Assembly (NCBI GenBank): GCA_026647215.1
Contig: JAPKHC010000013.1
Location: 58,249 to 122,248, forward strand
DNA from: F1-120-MAGs118 sp013360535
GTDB taxonomy: Bacteria; Planctomycetota; UBA1135; GCA-002686595
Direction: 5' to 3'
Length of the DNA stretch: 64,000 bases
Shown: positions 33,087 through 44,183 of the stretch, piece after piece
How the letters are laid out: every line of letters starts with the position of its first letter
How positions within the stretch are numbered: the stretch's first letter is position 1
Made by a program: the position numbers and the translations under genes
Notes under the pieces: model-generated
The model's input: the letters and a program-made list of their open reading frames with translations, nothing else
Databases searched by the model: none
Told to the model about the DNA's origin: nothing

Positions 33087-33092
33087 TATCCT
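33087..33092 (+). promoter_or_regulatory. -10-like box TATCCT before the enoyl-CoA hydratase
   Basis: TATCCT ends ten bases before ATG 33103 and no Shine-Dalgarno site is present, as for several other genes in the window. Confidence 0.4.
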
Positions 33093-33102
33093 GCTCGCCC
33101 TC

Positions 33103-33921
33103 ATGAGCTACCTCGACGACTTTCCGACGGACGTCCCCGACCAGCCTGAACTCGTCACCTGCGACCGCGACGGCGACATCGTCACGCTGACGATCCAGCG
33201 GCCCGACGTGATGAACTGCCTGTCGTTCCCGACGCTGCGGCGGCTGCGCAAGCTGTGCCACGAGCTCAAGGGCGACACGAGCGTGCGCGCGATCCTGATC
33301 ACCGGCGCTGGCGACAAGGCCTTCTGCGCGGGCGCGGACCTGAAGGAGCGCAAGACGATGCCGATGGAGCGCGTGCCGCTGTTCGTGAAGAACATCCGGC
33401 GCGTGATGGACGACGTCGAGGCGCTGCCGCAGCCGACGATCGGCCTCGTCAACGGCTTCGCGTTCGGCGGGGGCACCGAGCTCCTGCTCGCTTGCGACCT
33501 GCGCATCGCGGCGCCGCACGCGCAGCTCGGCCTGACCGAGACGTCGCTCGCGATCATCCCCGGCGCTGGCGGCACGCAGCGCTTGCCGCGCCTGATCGGC
33601 AAGGCGCGCGCGAAGGAGCTCATCCTAACGGCGCGCAAGCTCACGGCCACCGAGGCCGAGCGCATGGGGCTCGTCAACTTCGTCGCGGAGGAAGGCAAGC
33701 TGCGCGAGAAGGGGCTCGAGGTCGCGCGGGCGATCGCCGCCAACGGCCCGGTCGCCGTGCGCGCCGCGAAGCGGGCGATCGACGAGGGGTGCGAGCTGCC
33801 GCAGAAGCAGGGGCTCGAGGTCGAGGCGCGCTGCTACGAACTCGTGCTGCCGACGCAGGACCGCAAGGAAGCGCTCGCGGCCTTCGCCGAGAAGCGCGCG
33901 CCGCGCTTCACCGGCGCCTGA
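33103..33921 (+). CDS. Enoyl-CoA hydratase/isomerase family protein
   Basis: A 272-residue crotonase-fold enzyme, expected to add water across the double bond of 2-enoyl-CoA. The oxyanion-hole motif AFCAGADLKER, NGFAFGGGTELLLACDLRIA with one glutamate, and LTETSLAIIPGAGGTQRLPRL with the second catalytic glutamate position are all present, so hydratase activity is likely. Substrate chain is unknown. It is downstream of the LPS operon but has its own -10-like box, so it is probably a separate transcript. Confidence 0.92.
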   Translation: MSYLDDFPTDVPDQPELVTCDRDGDIVTLTIQRPDVMNCLSFPTLRRLRKLCHELKGDTSVRAILITGAGDKAFCAGADLKERKTMPMERVPLFVKNIRRVMDDVEALPQPTIGLVNGFAFGGGTELLLACDLRIAAPHAQLGLTETSLAIIPGAGGTQRLPRLIGKARAKELILTARKLTATEAERMGLVNFVAEEGKLREKGLEVARAIAANGPVAVRAAKRAIDEGCELPQKQGLEVEARCYELVLPTQDRKEALAAFAEKRAPRFTGA

Positions 33922-34110
33922 GAGCATCGACGGCGGGCGCGAGCGGCCAGTCTGTGCCGCTTTCGCCCGTCGTGCGGGCCGCCAAAGCCGCTTTCATGGC
34001 TGCTCCGCCGCGGCACCGTCCTTGCATTGCGCTTCCGGTTCCCGCGCCCCGACCCCGGGCTTGGTTGTTGCAATCCTGCCCCCGGCCGCGCGAACCTCTC
34101 CGACCCCCCG

Positions 34111-34992
34111 ATGCACTTCCGCGAAGCCTTCGACCCTTTCCGCGCGCTCCAGAGCGCCTTCGCGCTGCTGCGCAAGGCTCCGCTGGCGTTGCTCGTCGGC
34201 GGCTTCCTCCTGTGGATCTGCGACGAGATCCTGCCGGCGATCGGGTTCAGCGGTGACGGCAACCACAAGGTCGACCTCGAAGGCCTGAACCCCGAGCAGT
34301 TCGGCGAGGTGATGACCGAGGTCGGTCGCGAGGCGGTGATGGCGATCACGGTCGCGGCACTCCTGTTCGGCCTCGGGCTCATGCTCGCCGCGTTCCTGCT
34401 CGCCGCCCTGCTGCGCATCGGCATGGCGCGCGCCACCGAGCGCGTGATGACCGAAGGGCAGGCCGAGCTCGAGGACCTGTTCCAGTCGCGCGGCCGCTGG
34501 ACGACCATGGTCGCGGTGCGGTTCCTGCAGACGCTGCTGACCGGCCTCGTGTTCCTGCCGGCGGGGGCGCTCGTCGCGATCGCGGTGTTCGGCACGCTCG
34601 CCGCGACCGACGACGGCGCGCGCGCCGCCGGCATCGGCATCGTGACGTTCCTCGTCGCGCTGCCGGCCGTGCTGTGGGTCACGCTCGGCTGGTCGCTCGC
34701 TCCCTGTGCCGTCGCGGTCGAGGGCATGGGCGTGATCGAGTCCTTCTCGCGCTCCTGGTCGCTCGTGCGCGGCCACCGCTGGACGCTGTTCCTCTACTTC
34801 CTCGTCACGGTGTTGCTGGAGCTGTTGCTCGGCTCTGTGCTCTGCATCTGTTGCTGCGGGCTCCCCGGTTTCCTCCCGACCGCGTGGATCGAGACCGCGA
34901 CCTTCGAGAGTTACCTGCGCCTCGTGCGCCCCGGCGATCCGAGCACTTGGCTCGACAAGCCCGCTGATTCCACCGGCGCCACGCCGGCTTGA
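34111..34992 (+). CDS. Multi-pass membrane protein
   Basis: A 293-residue protein with about five to six hydrophobic segments (APLALLVGGFLLWIC, AVMAITVAALLFGLGLMLAAFLL, FLQTLLTGLVFLPAGALVAIAVFG, AGIGIVTFLVALPAVLWVTLGW, LFLYFLVTVLLELLLGSVLCICC). The layout with an amphipathic N-terminal helix and the segment SFSRSWSLVRGHRW before the last helices resembles the membrane domain found in DUF975 / glycerophosphodiester-phosphodiesterase-associated proteins. Role unknown. ATG 34111 was chosen; upstream in-frame sequence is Pro/Arg-rich spacer. It ends seven bases before the convergent gene at 35000. Confidence 0.7.
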   Translation: MHFREAFDPFRALQSAFALLRKAPLALLVGGFLLWICDEILPAIGFSGDGNHKVDLEGLNPEQFGEVMTEVGREAVMAITVAALLFGLGLMLAAFLLAALLRIGMARATERVMTEGQAELEDLFQSRGRWTTMVAVRFLQTLLTGLVFLPAGALVAIAVFGTLAATDDGARAAGIGIVTFLVALPAVLWVTLGWSLAPCAVAVEGMGVIESFSRSWSLVRGHRWTLFLYFLVTVLLELLLGSVLCICCCGLPGFLPTAWIETATFESYLRLVRPGDPSTWLDKPADSTGATPA

Positions 34993-34999
34993 GCGTGCC

Positions 35000-36844
35000 C
35001 TAGCGCTCGCTGCGCGGCGCCCTCGGCCACTCGGCGAGCGGCGGCAGTTCGAGCAGCACGTCTTCGAACTCGTCGCTCGTGCGCGGCAGCGAACGGATGC
35101 TCCCGATCGTTCGCGGCGCAATTTCGCGGCGGAATTCGCGGAAGCTCGTGTCCGGCGGGGCGGGCAGCAGCGGCGTCACGCGGAACGTGTTCGGCACGGC
35201 GAGGTCGAACTCGAAGCGGCCGGTGGCGTCGCTGTGGGTGTACACGAGGTCGCGGTCGCGCTCTTCGCCGAGCACGAGCAGCAGCGGGCGATCTGGTTGC
35301 GAACCACCGATCGTCACGTTGCCACGCAGGCGGCAGCCCGACGACATGCGCGTCGCGGTGAGCACGACTTCCCGCGTCTCGCCGGGCTTCAGCAAGTCGT
35401 CCAGCGTTTCAGGAGACAGCGTCCAGCGGCGACGCGCAGACGCGAAGCGAGTGAAGCCCGAGCCCACCGACACGTCGAAACGGCCGTCGGCTCCCGTCGA
35501 GAACAAGAAGTTGGGGCCGAGGAAACTGCGCCGGAACTCGACGTCGAGCTGCAGGCCGTCCCCGGAGGGCGTCACGACTCGGCCGACCAGGCGCGAGGGC
35601 GCGCCGAACTCGATCTCAGCGTGCACCGCGCCGGTCACGGGGTCAATCGTCACAGGGGCCTGTTCCGAGCTGCCGTCGGTCAGGAACGCCAGCACCTGCG
35701 TGGGCTCGCTCCGGAAACGCGCCGAAATCGGCGACCTCCATTCGACGCGCCAGCGCTGAGGTGCGAGGCGCTCGACGCCGCTGGAGTTCGCCGTCATCTG
35801 GATCCAGTTGATCTCCTCCCCGTTGCCGCAGAAGGGGTCCTTCGGCGAGTCGTCCCGGACCGATAGCGCCGCGAGTTCCACGCCTTCCGTCGAACCCTGC
35901 CGCCGGGCACTCACCTCGATCCAGCGCGAGCGTGACAGCGAGACCTCCGACTCGGCCCACGCGAGCGACACGATCCGGGGCGTGCAGCCTTCCGCTTCGA
36001 GCAGCACCCCGCCCGTGAACGGCACTCGCAGTCCATCGACCCGCAGGCGACCGTCGACGCCGCCGACTTGCGGGCGGCGCCAGAAGGCGAGCGATCCCGG
36101 GCCGACGTTGTGCCCGACCTCGGCCTGCGGCCACGTGGTGCCGAGCGGTGAGCAAGTCGCCACGACCGGCTTGTTCGTCGCGCCCGCCAGCACCGTGAAT
36201 GTGACCGACCGACCGGGTTCGAGCGTCACGGAGAGCTCATTCGGCGAGCGCAACGCGAGCGAGCGTGGCTCGAGCACGAGATCCGCGAAGCCCTCGGCGC
36301 TCACTCCGAGCGTGACGACTCCGGACGGCACGTTGCGGCACGCGAAGGCGCCATTCGCGTCGGTCGTTGCGAGCGGTTCGAGCGACCACGTGTCCGCGCT
36401 CGGCGCGACGACGCGCCCTTGGGCCGCGTGGATCTGCGCTCCCGCGATCGGCGCGCCGTCGAGCGTCGTCACACGGCCGTGGAGCTCCGCGAACGGATAG
36501 ACGTGGACCGGACCGAGCTCGAAGTCCTCATCGGGTGCGAGCAGCTGCTCGACTCGCGTCGGCGCGAGGCCGGGGACCTCGATCACCAGGAACGCGTCGC
36601 GGAAGCTCGCCCCCTCGCCGCTGCGCTCCACGTCGAAATCGAACCTCCCGTCAGCCCCCGACCGGCCCCCGGCCAGCAGAATCGAACGCTCCTCGCCCCG
36701 CACGCGCCACTCGACCCGCGCCCCCTCGAGCGGTGCGCCGCGCTCGTCGAGCACCGTCCCCGACACTGCTCCCTCGAACCGCCCGAACGCGACTGGCGTG
36801 CGCGGCTGCTGGAACACGGCGAGCAGAAGTCCGAGCGTGAGCAT
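35000..36844 (-). CDS. Secreted carboxypeptidase-regulatory-like protein, copy 1 of 3
   Basis: A 614-residue protein with a short signal-like N-terminus (MLTLGLLLAVFQQP) and several CarboxypepD_reg-like beta modules: GTVLDERGAPLEGARVEW, LHGRVTTLDGAPIAGAQIHA, NGAFACRNVPSGVVTLGVSAEGFADL, then RLVGRVVTPSGDGLQL. ATG 36844 is supported by AGGAGG nine bases upstream on the minus strand. It is the last of three tandem paralogues (with 36876-38735 and 38798-40651). Such modules are Ig-like folds in cell-surface or periplasmic proteins; no catalytic domain was recognised. Probably secreted. Confidence 0.75.
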   Translation of the reverse strand: MLTLGLLLAVFQQPRTPVAFGRFEGAVSGTVLDERGAPLEGARVEWRVRGEERSILLAGGRSGADGRFDFDVERSGEGASFRDAFLVIEVPGLAPTRVEQLLAPDEDFELGPVHVYPFAELHGRVTTLDGAPIAGAQIHAAQGRVVAPSADTWSLEPLATTDANGAFACRNVPSGVVTLGVSAEGFADLVLEPRSLALRSPNELSVTLEPGRSVTFTVLAGATNKPVVATCSPLGTTWPQAEVGHNVGPGSLAFWRRPQVGGVDGRLRVDGLRVPFTGGVLLEAEGCTPRIVSLAWAESEVSLSRSRWIEVSARRQGSTEGVELAALSVRDDSPKDPFCGNGEEINWIQMTANSSGVERLAPQRWRVEWRSPISARFRSEPTQVLAFLTDGSSEQAPVTIDPVTGAVHAEIEFGAPSRLVGRVVTPSGDGLQLDVEFRRSFLGPNFLFSTGADGRFDVSVGSGFTRFASARRRWTLSPETLDDLLKPGETREVVLTATRMSSGCRLRGNVTIGGSQPDRPLLLVLGEERDRDLVYTHSDATGRFEFDLAVPNTFRVTPLLPAPPDTSFREFRREIAPRTIGSIRSLPRTSDEFEDVLLELPPLAEWPRAPRSER

Positions 36845-36875
36845 GGGGGAGTTCCTCCTGATCCGACCGACGCGC

Positions 36876-38735
36876 TCAGCGTCTCCCGTCGTTGCCCGTT
36901 GGCGACGGCTCGAGCGGCGGCAGGTCGAGCGCGAGGTCGGCGAGAGGCTCGCCCGTGACGACGATCGGCGGCGCGGCGACGAGCGAGCGGGCGAGGAATT
37001 CGCCGCGAAGGTCGCGCCAGCTCGTGGCGAGCGGCTGTGGGCCCCGCGGCACGATCCAGAAGGAGCCCCGCTCCGGCGCCACGAGTTCGAAGCGCCCGTC
37101 CTCGTCCGTCCAGGCCGTGGCGGCGAGCAGCGCGCGCGGCTCGCGTTCGAGCGCGAGCTGGATCGGACGGCCCGGGCGTTCGCCGGCGACGGTGACCCGG
37201 CCGCGCACCCGCAGGTCCGGCAGCTTGCGCGCGAGGAGCGTGAGCTCGACGTCGCGCGTCTCTCCGGGGGCGAGCTCGAGGTGGTGTCCTCGCGTCGGGA
37301 AGCTCCAGCCCTGATCCTCGGGAAACAGCCAGCAGGAGCCCGCTCCCAACTGCACGTCGAAACGGCCCTCGTCGTCCGTCTCGAAGCGGAGGGCCGTCGG
37401 TTCAAGCTGGCGAGCGACCAGGAGGCCGAGCTTCCTCCTTTCCCCGTGCGGCAGGACGGCGCGCCCGCGGAGCCGCGCCGGAGGCGCGAACTCGAGTTCC
37501 ACTTCGGCCTCGAGCAGGGACGCCGCAAGGACCACACGGGCGTGGCGCGTGCTTCCGTCGGCGAGCACCGCGGTCACTTCGCCAGGGAGTTGTCGGCCCG
37601 CGTAGGCGTGGCGACCGTTCCACTCCACGCGCCAGTGGTCGCTCGCGAGGCGTTCGACAGCCGGCGAATCCGGCGCGAAACCCAGCCAGTGGAGAGGCTC
37701 CGCGAGACCGCACATCCCGACGCTGGGCGTTGTGTCCCTGCGGATTCGAAGCGCCGCGAGTTCCGGTCGTTCGCTCGAGCCCGTGCGAGTCGCGCGGACA
37801 TGAACGGGGAGCGTCTCGCGCAGCGCCACGGTGCGATCGCCGTCCGCGAGCGAAACCGTGCGCGGCGCATGTCCCGCGGCTTCGACCAGCACTCCACCGT
37901 CGAACGGCGTCGGCAGCCCGTCGATGGCCACCCGCCCGCTCGAATCGCCCACGTTCGGCTTGCGCCAGAACGCACGCTTCGCCTTGCCGATCCTGCTGTC
38001 GTTCTGGACGTAGGGCGCCACGGGGCCGAGGGGCGTGCAGGTGGCGAGCAACGGCGCTTCCGACGGCTCGTCCTGCACGTGAAGCACCACCGTGCGAGCG
38101 GGTTGCAGAGTCGCGGCGAGCTCGTTCGGCGTGCGCAGCGCGAGCGAGCGGGGCTCGAACACGAGATCCGCGCAGCCCTCCGCGCTCACGCCGAGCGTCA
38201 CGATCCCGGGCGGCACGTTGCGGCACTCGAAGTGGCCGGCGTCGTCGGTCGTGGCGACCGGCGGAAGGCCCCAAGTGTCCTCACTCGGCCCTCGGGACAA
38301 ACCCTGCAACGCGTAGATGCTCGCGCCGCGCACCGCGTTGCCTTGGGCGTCGACCACGCTCCCGCGGAGCTGCGCGAACGGATGGACGTGGACCGGACCG
38401 AGGTCGCACTCCTTCACCTCGGGCAGCAGCCCTTCGATCCACGTCGGCGCGAGCCCCGGAACTTCCAGGGAGAGCACGCACTCGCTCCCCGAGTCCAGCC
38501 CCACCTCCGGATCCGCCGCGAGCTCGAAGCGCCCGTCCGCACGCGACACCGCCCGTGCGATCGACCTCGTGCCACGCTCCCCGTTCGTCTTGCGCCACTC
38601 GACCTGCGCCCCCTCGAGCGGCACCCCGTTCTCGTCGACCACCGTGCCCGAAAGCCACGCCTCCGTCGGCTCGCGATAGGGCCGAACGGTCTGGTTCTGG
38701 CTCGCGACGGCGAGCAGTAGTCCGAGCGTGAGCAT
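36876..38735 (-). CDS. Secreted carboxypeptidase-regulatory-like protein, copy 2 of 3
   Basis: A 619-residue paralogue with the same N-terminus (MLTLGLLLAVASQN) and module order: GTVVDENGVPLEGAQVEW, LRGSVVDAQGNAVRGASIYA, GHFECRNVPPGIVTLGVSAEGCADL, then RLRGRAVLPHGERRKL. The middle segment FRRKPNVG-like region is replaced by FWRKPNVGDSSGRV, as in copy 1 (FWRRPQVGG). It is separated from copy 1 by 31 bases and from copy 3 by 62 bases, so the three are probably co-transcribed. Function unknown. Confidence 0.75.
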   Translation of the reverse strand: MLTLGLLLAVASQNQTVRPYREPTEAWLSGTVVDENGVPLEGAQVEWRKTNGERGTRSIARAVSRADGRFELAADPEVGLDSGSECVLSLEVPGLAPTWIEGLLPEVKECDLGPVHVHPFAQLRGSVVDAQGNAVRGASIYALQGLSRGPSEDTWGLPPVATTDDAGHFECRNVPPGIVTLGVSAEGCADLVFEPRSLALRTPNELAATLQPARTVVLHVQDEPSEAPLLATCTPLGPVAPYVQNDSRIGKAKRAFWRKPNVGDSSGRVAIDGLPTPFDGGVLVEAAGHAPRTVSLADGDRTVALRETLPVHVRATRTGSSERPELAALRIRRDTTPSVGMCGLAEPLHWLGFAPDSPAVERLASDHWRVEWNGRHAYAGRQLPGEVTAVLADGSTRHARVVLAASLLEAEVELEFAPPARLRGRAVLPHGERRKLGLLVARQLEPTALRFETDDEGRFDVQLGAGSCWLFPEDQGWSFPTRGHHLELAPGETRDVELTLLARKLPDLRVRGRVTVAGERPGRPIQLALEREPRALLAATAWTDEDGRFELVAPERGSFWIVPRGPQPLATSWRDLRGEFLARSLVAAPPIVVTGEPLADLALDLPPLEPSPTGNDGRR

Positions 38736-38797
38736 GGGAGCGTCTGGGGGCCGCTAGCGGCGCCGCAACGCCCGGGCTACACCCGCGCCGTGCCGCT

Positions 38798-40651
38798 TCA
38801 ACGATGCTTCAGCGGCTCCGCCGTCCACTTCTCGAACGGCGGCAGGTCGACCGTCACGTTGTCCAGCGACGGCGTCTGGAAGCCTGGGATCCATGCCGAT
38901 GCGAAGTCGAGCAGCTGGTGCTCATCCCAATTGCTGCGGCGACTGGTGACTTGGGGCAGGAAGCGCCGGGCGGTCAGCCTGAAGTGGTCCGCGCGGGGCG
39001 CGACGAATTCGAAGTTGCCGTCGAGATCGCTCCAGGTCTGGTCAAGGGGCCAGCTCGACTCGCGGGATCCTCCGTCGGCAAGCTCGAGCTCCAGCGGCGC
39101 GCCGGGGGCCCGGCCGTTCACGCGCACGACGCCTCGCAGGACGACGCGGTCATGGTGGATGCTCTTCGGCACGACGGTCAACGTGCGTTCTGTACTGGCA
39201 TCCGGATGGGCCACGAACGTGACGTCGTCCCCTGTCAGCTCCCAATCCGGCTCGTCAACCAAGAAGCGGCCGTGGATGACGCCAACGTTCTGCAAGTCGA
39301 AGCGGCCGTCAGCGTCGGTCTCGAACTCGAGCGCCGGCCTCGCTGGCAGGGCGCTTTCTGCAGTCGCATGCTCGATCGCGAGCTTGAGCCGAATCGGCAG
39401 GCCCTCGTGCGACACGACCCGACCTCGAACACGCGTCGTCGGGGCGAATTCCAGCACGGCCAGCTGATCGCCCTTGGCGTCGAACGGGGTCAGTCTCGCT
39501 CGCTGGATCCCCCCGTCGGCCAAGGCGACTCGGACGCTCACCGGATTCACGTCGAAGAGCCACATCGTTCCGGGGCCCCACTCGACGCGCCAGTGATCCG
39601 GAGCCCGTTGGCGCACTTCAGGCGATCTCGCGTCGTGAGTCGACTCGAACCAGCCCTCCGGAAGCGAACCCGACGCGGCACCGGCCTCGATCGTGACGCC
39701 GCAAATCGCCAGGCCCTCGCCGGAGTCGCCGCGGCGCGCGCGTACTTCGATCCAGGTGTTCGATTCCAGCTCGACGACGGCTTCGGGGGTTTCGAGTGGG
39801 AAGTACCTGAATCTGTAACCCTCGGCCGAGACACCTACTCCGCCTGCTCCGACGCCAATCGCGACGTTTCTCATCTCGAGCCTTCCGCTCGCGTCCGCAG
39901 CCACAGGCTCGTGCCAGTACGAGATGTTGTTACCCAAGCGCGGGAGTACGCCGTACGCCGTCTTGCTCGAGCCGCTTGGGAAGTACCGGCACGTGGCCGC
40001 CACGGGAGCACCGGTCTTCTTGTCGCGCACCGTGAGCGTTGCCGAGCGGCCAGGTTGAAGCGCCACGTCGAGCCGATTTGTTCCGTGCAGTTCGAAGCTG
40101 CGGCGCTCGAGGACGACATCCGCGAATCCGGCCGCACTCACTCTGAGCGTTACTGGACCCACGGGCAGCGTCAGGCACTCGAACGAGCCATCTTCGTTCG
40201 TGGTTGCGATGGGCTCGGAGGTCGCCGTTTCCGCATGGATCTGTGCACCGGCGATGGGGTGGCCATCGATCGAAGTGATGCGACCGAAGAGCTCAGCGAA
40301 CGGGTAAACGTGAATGGGGCCAAGATCGCGGACTTCCGACCCAATTGCCTGCAAGTCGAAGCGTGTGGGTGCCAGGCCGGGTGTGGCGACCGACAGGTAA
40401 GTGTTTTCGAACCACTCAAGGCGCTCGTCCGTGCTCATGGGCAGGGCGAAGCCGCCCCGGTCGGACGACGTCGTCCGCGCCAACACCACCGGGCCGCGAG
40501 CGCGCTCGATGCGCCATTCGACTTGAGCTCCCGAGATCGGTGCGCCGTGCTCGTCCAGCACGATGCCCGTGATCCTGTGGGGCGCCGACAGGCTTGGCGG
40601 GAAGGCGGGAGCCGCTTGGGCCGCGGCGAGCAGCAAGGCGAGGTGGAGCAT
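38798..40651 (-). CDS. Secreted carboxypeptidase-regulatory-like protein, copy 3 of 3
   Basis: A 617-residue paralogue starting at ATG 40651 with a signal peptide (MLHLALLLAAAQAAPA). An in-frame start 57 bases earlier (40708) would give a longer, Pro/Arg-rich lead and is less likely. Modules: GIVLDEHGAPISGAQVEW, FGRITSIDGHPIAGAQIHA, LPVGPVTLRVSAAGFADVVL, and RVRGRVVSHEGLPIRL. It is the first gene of the tandem set in transcription order. Divergence from copies 1 and 2 is greater than between those two by eye. Function unknown. Confidence 0.75.
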   Translation of the reverse strand: MLHLALLLAAAQAAPAFPPSLSAPHRITGIVLDEHGAPISGAQVEWRIERARGPVVLARTTSSDRGGFALPMSTDERLEWFENTYLSVATPGLAPTRFDLQAIGSEVRDLGPIHVYPFAELFGRITSIDGHPIAGAQIHAETATSEPIATTNEDGSFECLTLPVGPVTLRVSAAGFADVVLERRSFELHGTNRLDVALQPGRSATLTVRDKKTGAPVAATCRYFPSGSSKTAYGVLPRLGNNISYWHEPVAADASGRLEMRNVAIGVGAGGVGVSAEGYRFRYFPLETPEAVVELESNTWIEVRARRGDSGEGLAICGVTIEAGAASGSLPEGWFESTHDARSPEVRQRAPDHWRVEWGPGTMWLFDVNPVSVRVALADGGIQRARLTPFDAKGDQLAVLEFAPTTRVRGRVVSHEGLPIRLKLAIEHATAESALPARPALEFETDADGRFDLQNVGVIHGRFLVDEPDWELTGDDVTFVAHPDASTERTLTVVPKSIHHDRVVLRGVVRVNGRAPGAPLELELADGGSRESSWPLDQTWSDLDGNFEFVAPRADHFRLTARRFLPQVTSRRSNWDEHQLLDFASAWIPGFQTPSLDNVTVDLPPFEKWTAEPLKHR

Positions 40652-40758
40652 GGGAAGAGGCGGCGCGGGGAGTAGTCGCGGCGCGGCGGGACGGCGACCA
40701 AGAAACATGCCAGCGGCCGGAATCGCGGCGCGAGGGCCGCGCGGAGTCGCTCAGGCGC

Positions 40759-41184
40759 TCAGTACCACTCGTCGGTCTCGCGCGCGGTGCGTTCGATGTG
40801 TTCGCGCGAGTGGAGCTCGCCCTGGTCGATGCCGGGGCAGCAGGCCTTGACGGGACCGTTCCAAGTTTCTTCGACGAGGTTTTCGGTCCAGAAGGGCCAG
40901 GTGCGGCACTGCTTGGGGCGCACGGGGTAGATGTCGCAGCGGCCTTCGGCGTTGAGGAAGGGGCAGGCGGGCTGGTCCATCCGCAGGGTGGGGTGGTAGC
41001 CGGGCTCAGCGACGCAGTAGCGGGCGAGGAAATCCTGGCGGGAGAGGCCGAGGTAGGGCGGGATGTCGCGCAGCTCGACGGCGGAGAGGGAGACGTAGGT
41101 GTACTCGCCGTGGTTGCGGCAGCAGTTGCCGCACTGCGTGCACTTGAAGCGTAAGCCCTTGTCGTACCAGGGTTTGGGTTCCAT
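40759..41184 (-). CDS. YkgJ-family cysteine-cluster protein
   Basis: A 141-residue protein with the CxxCxxCC-type cluster KCTQCGNCCRNHG, further cysteines at CVAEPG, CPFLNAEGRCDIYPVRPKQC, and CCPG. This is the YkgJ/UPF0153 pattern, thought to bind zinc or an iron-sulfur cluster; function unknown. ATG 41184 gives the usual short lead before the first cysteines; an upstream frame reaching 41307 is spacer. It is divergent from the sigma54 activator gene with 142 bases between the starts. Confidence 0.9.
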   Translation of the reverse strand: MEPKPWYDKGLRFKCTQCGNCCRNHGEYTYVSLSAVELRDIPPYLGLSRQDFLARYCVAEPGYHPTLRMDQPACPFLNAEGRCDIYPVRPKQCRTWPFWTENLVEETWNGPVKACCPGIDQGELHSREHIERTARETDEWY

Positions 41185-41326
41185 GTGCGGTGCCGCACGG
41201 CCGGCGGCGAGAAGAAGTGTGCGGTTACCTTGCAGGTCTCGGCTCGTAGGAGCCCCCTGTGTGCGGAAACACTCAGGTCCCCGGTCGGGACCGAGCGCGG
41301 TCCGCACGCTCTCCCCACGCTACCGC

Positions 41327-43357
<2,031 letters not shown>

Positions 43358-43419
43358 CGCCGACGCGCGCGCGCGACATCCGAGTGCCCGGGGAGCACCA
43401 CCTCTGCGGAGCTGCTCCT

Positions 43420-44007
43420 TCAGCGCGGGATCGACGTCGTCGCCGCGAGTTCATCCTCGCTGCGCGGGAGCCAGCGGCGGTCGTTTGAGCTGAGGGCTTC
43501 GCCGGCGCGGCCGGAGCGCGAGCGGGGGAGCAGGACGAACTCGAAGGCACGGTCGAGCTTGCGGTAGGCGGCGTCGCCGGTGCGGAAGAGGCGCGGGCTC
43601 TTGGGCGTCACGGGCAGGAGCTCGGGGTAGTCGCCGGTGTCGCGGCGGACTCGATCGAGGAACGCGAGCTGCGCCTCGCACCAGCGGCGGGCCTCGGCGA
43701 GGTCGCGCTCGTGCAGCCGACGTCCCAACGGGAACGAGGCGCCGAGGGCGAGTTGGAGCGCGAGAGCCGTCGTGCACGCCGCGAGCAGGCGGTTGCAGCC
43801 GGGGGCCGCGTTCCTGCGGCGACGGAGAGAGCGCACGAGCAGGACTCCGACCAGCGCGACGCCGGTTCCGCTGGCCGCGATCGAATTCAGGGCGAGGGCC
43901 ACGAGCGCGTGGTCGAAGGAACCGCGTCCCCAATGGGCGGGCAGCGTCAGGGTCACGAGGCACCCGAGGGCGAGGGCAAGCAGCGCGAGAACACGTCGGC
44001 TGGGCAT
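43420..44007 (-). CDS. Membrane protein with a soluble C-terminal domain
   Basis: A 195-residue protein with three hydrophobic segments (VLALLALALGCLVTLTLPAHW, HALVALALNSIAASGTGVALVGVLLV, LLAACTTALALQLALGASFPL), followed by a helix-rich soluble region (ERDLAEARRWCEAQLAFLDRVRRDTGDYPELLPV) and a conserved-looking AAYRKLDRAFEFVLLP. The second part resembles the general pattern of pilin-like or sensor-domain proteins but no family is assigned. ATG 44007 was chosen over longer frames. It is convergent with the activator gene. Function unknown. Confidence 0.6.
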   Translation of the reverse strand: MPSRRVLALLALALGCLVTLTLPAHWGRGSFDHALVALALNSIAASGTGVALVGVLLVRSLRRRRNAAPGCNRLLAACTTALALQLALGASFPLGRRLHERDLAEARRWCEAQLAFLDRVRRDTGDYPELLPVTPKSPRLFRTGDAAYRKLDRAFEFVLLPRSRSGRAGEALSSNDRRWLPRSEDELAATTSIPR

Positions 44008-44183
44008 GCGGTCAGGCTCCACGGAGATCGGAGTCCAGCTTCCGACGCCGAAGGGGCGCCGTGTCTTGCGCGGAATCCGGCAAAGACGGGGGAGCGCGAC
44101 CTCGCGGGAGCCGCGGGGACCTCCAGCGCCCGTGGGCAAAGGTGCCCATGGACGGGTCCGTGGCGGACGGGGAGACTGGTGCG

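Noticed and set aside
41185..41326. Possible sigma54 -24/-12 promoter before the activator gene
   Set aside because: A GG and a GC are present, but their spacing is not the required ten bases.
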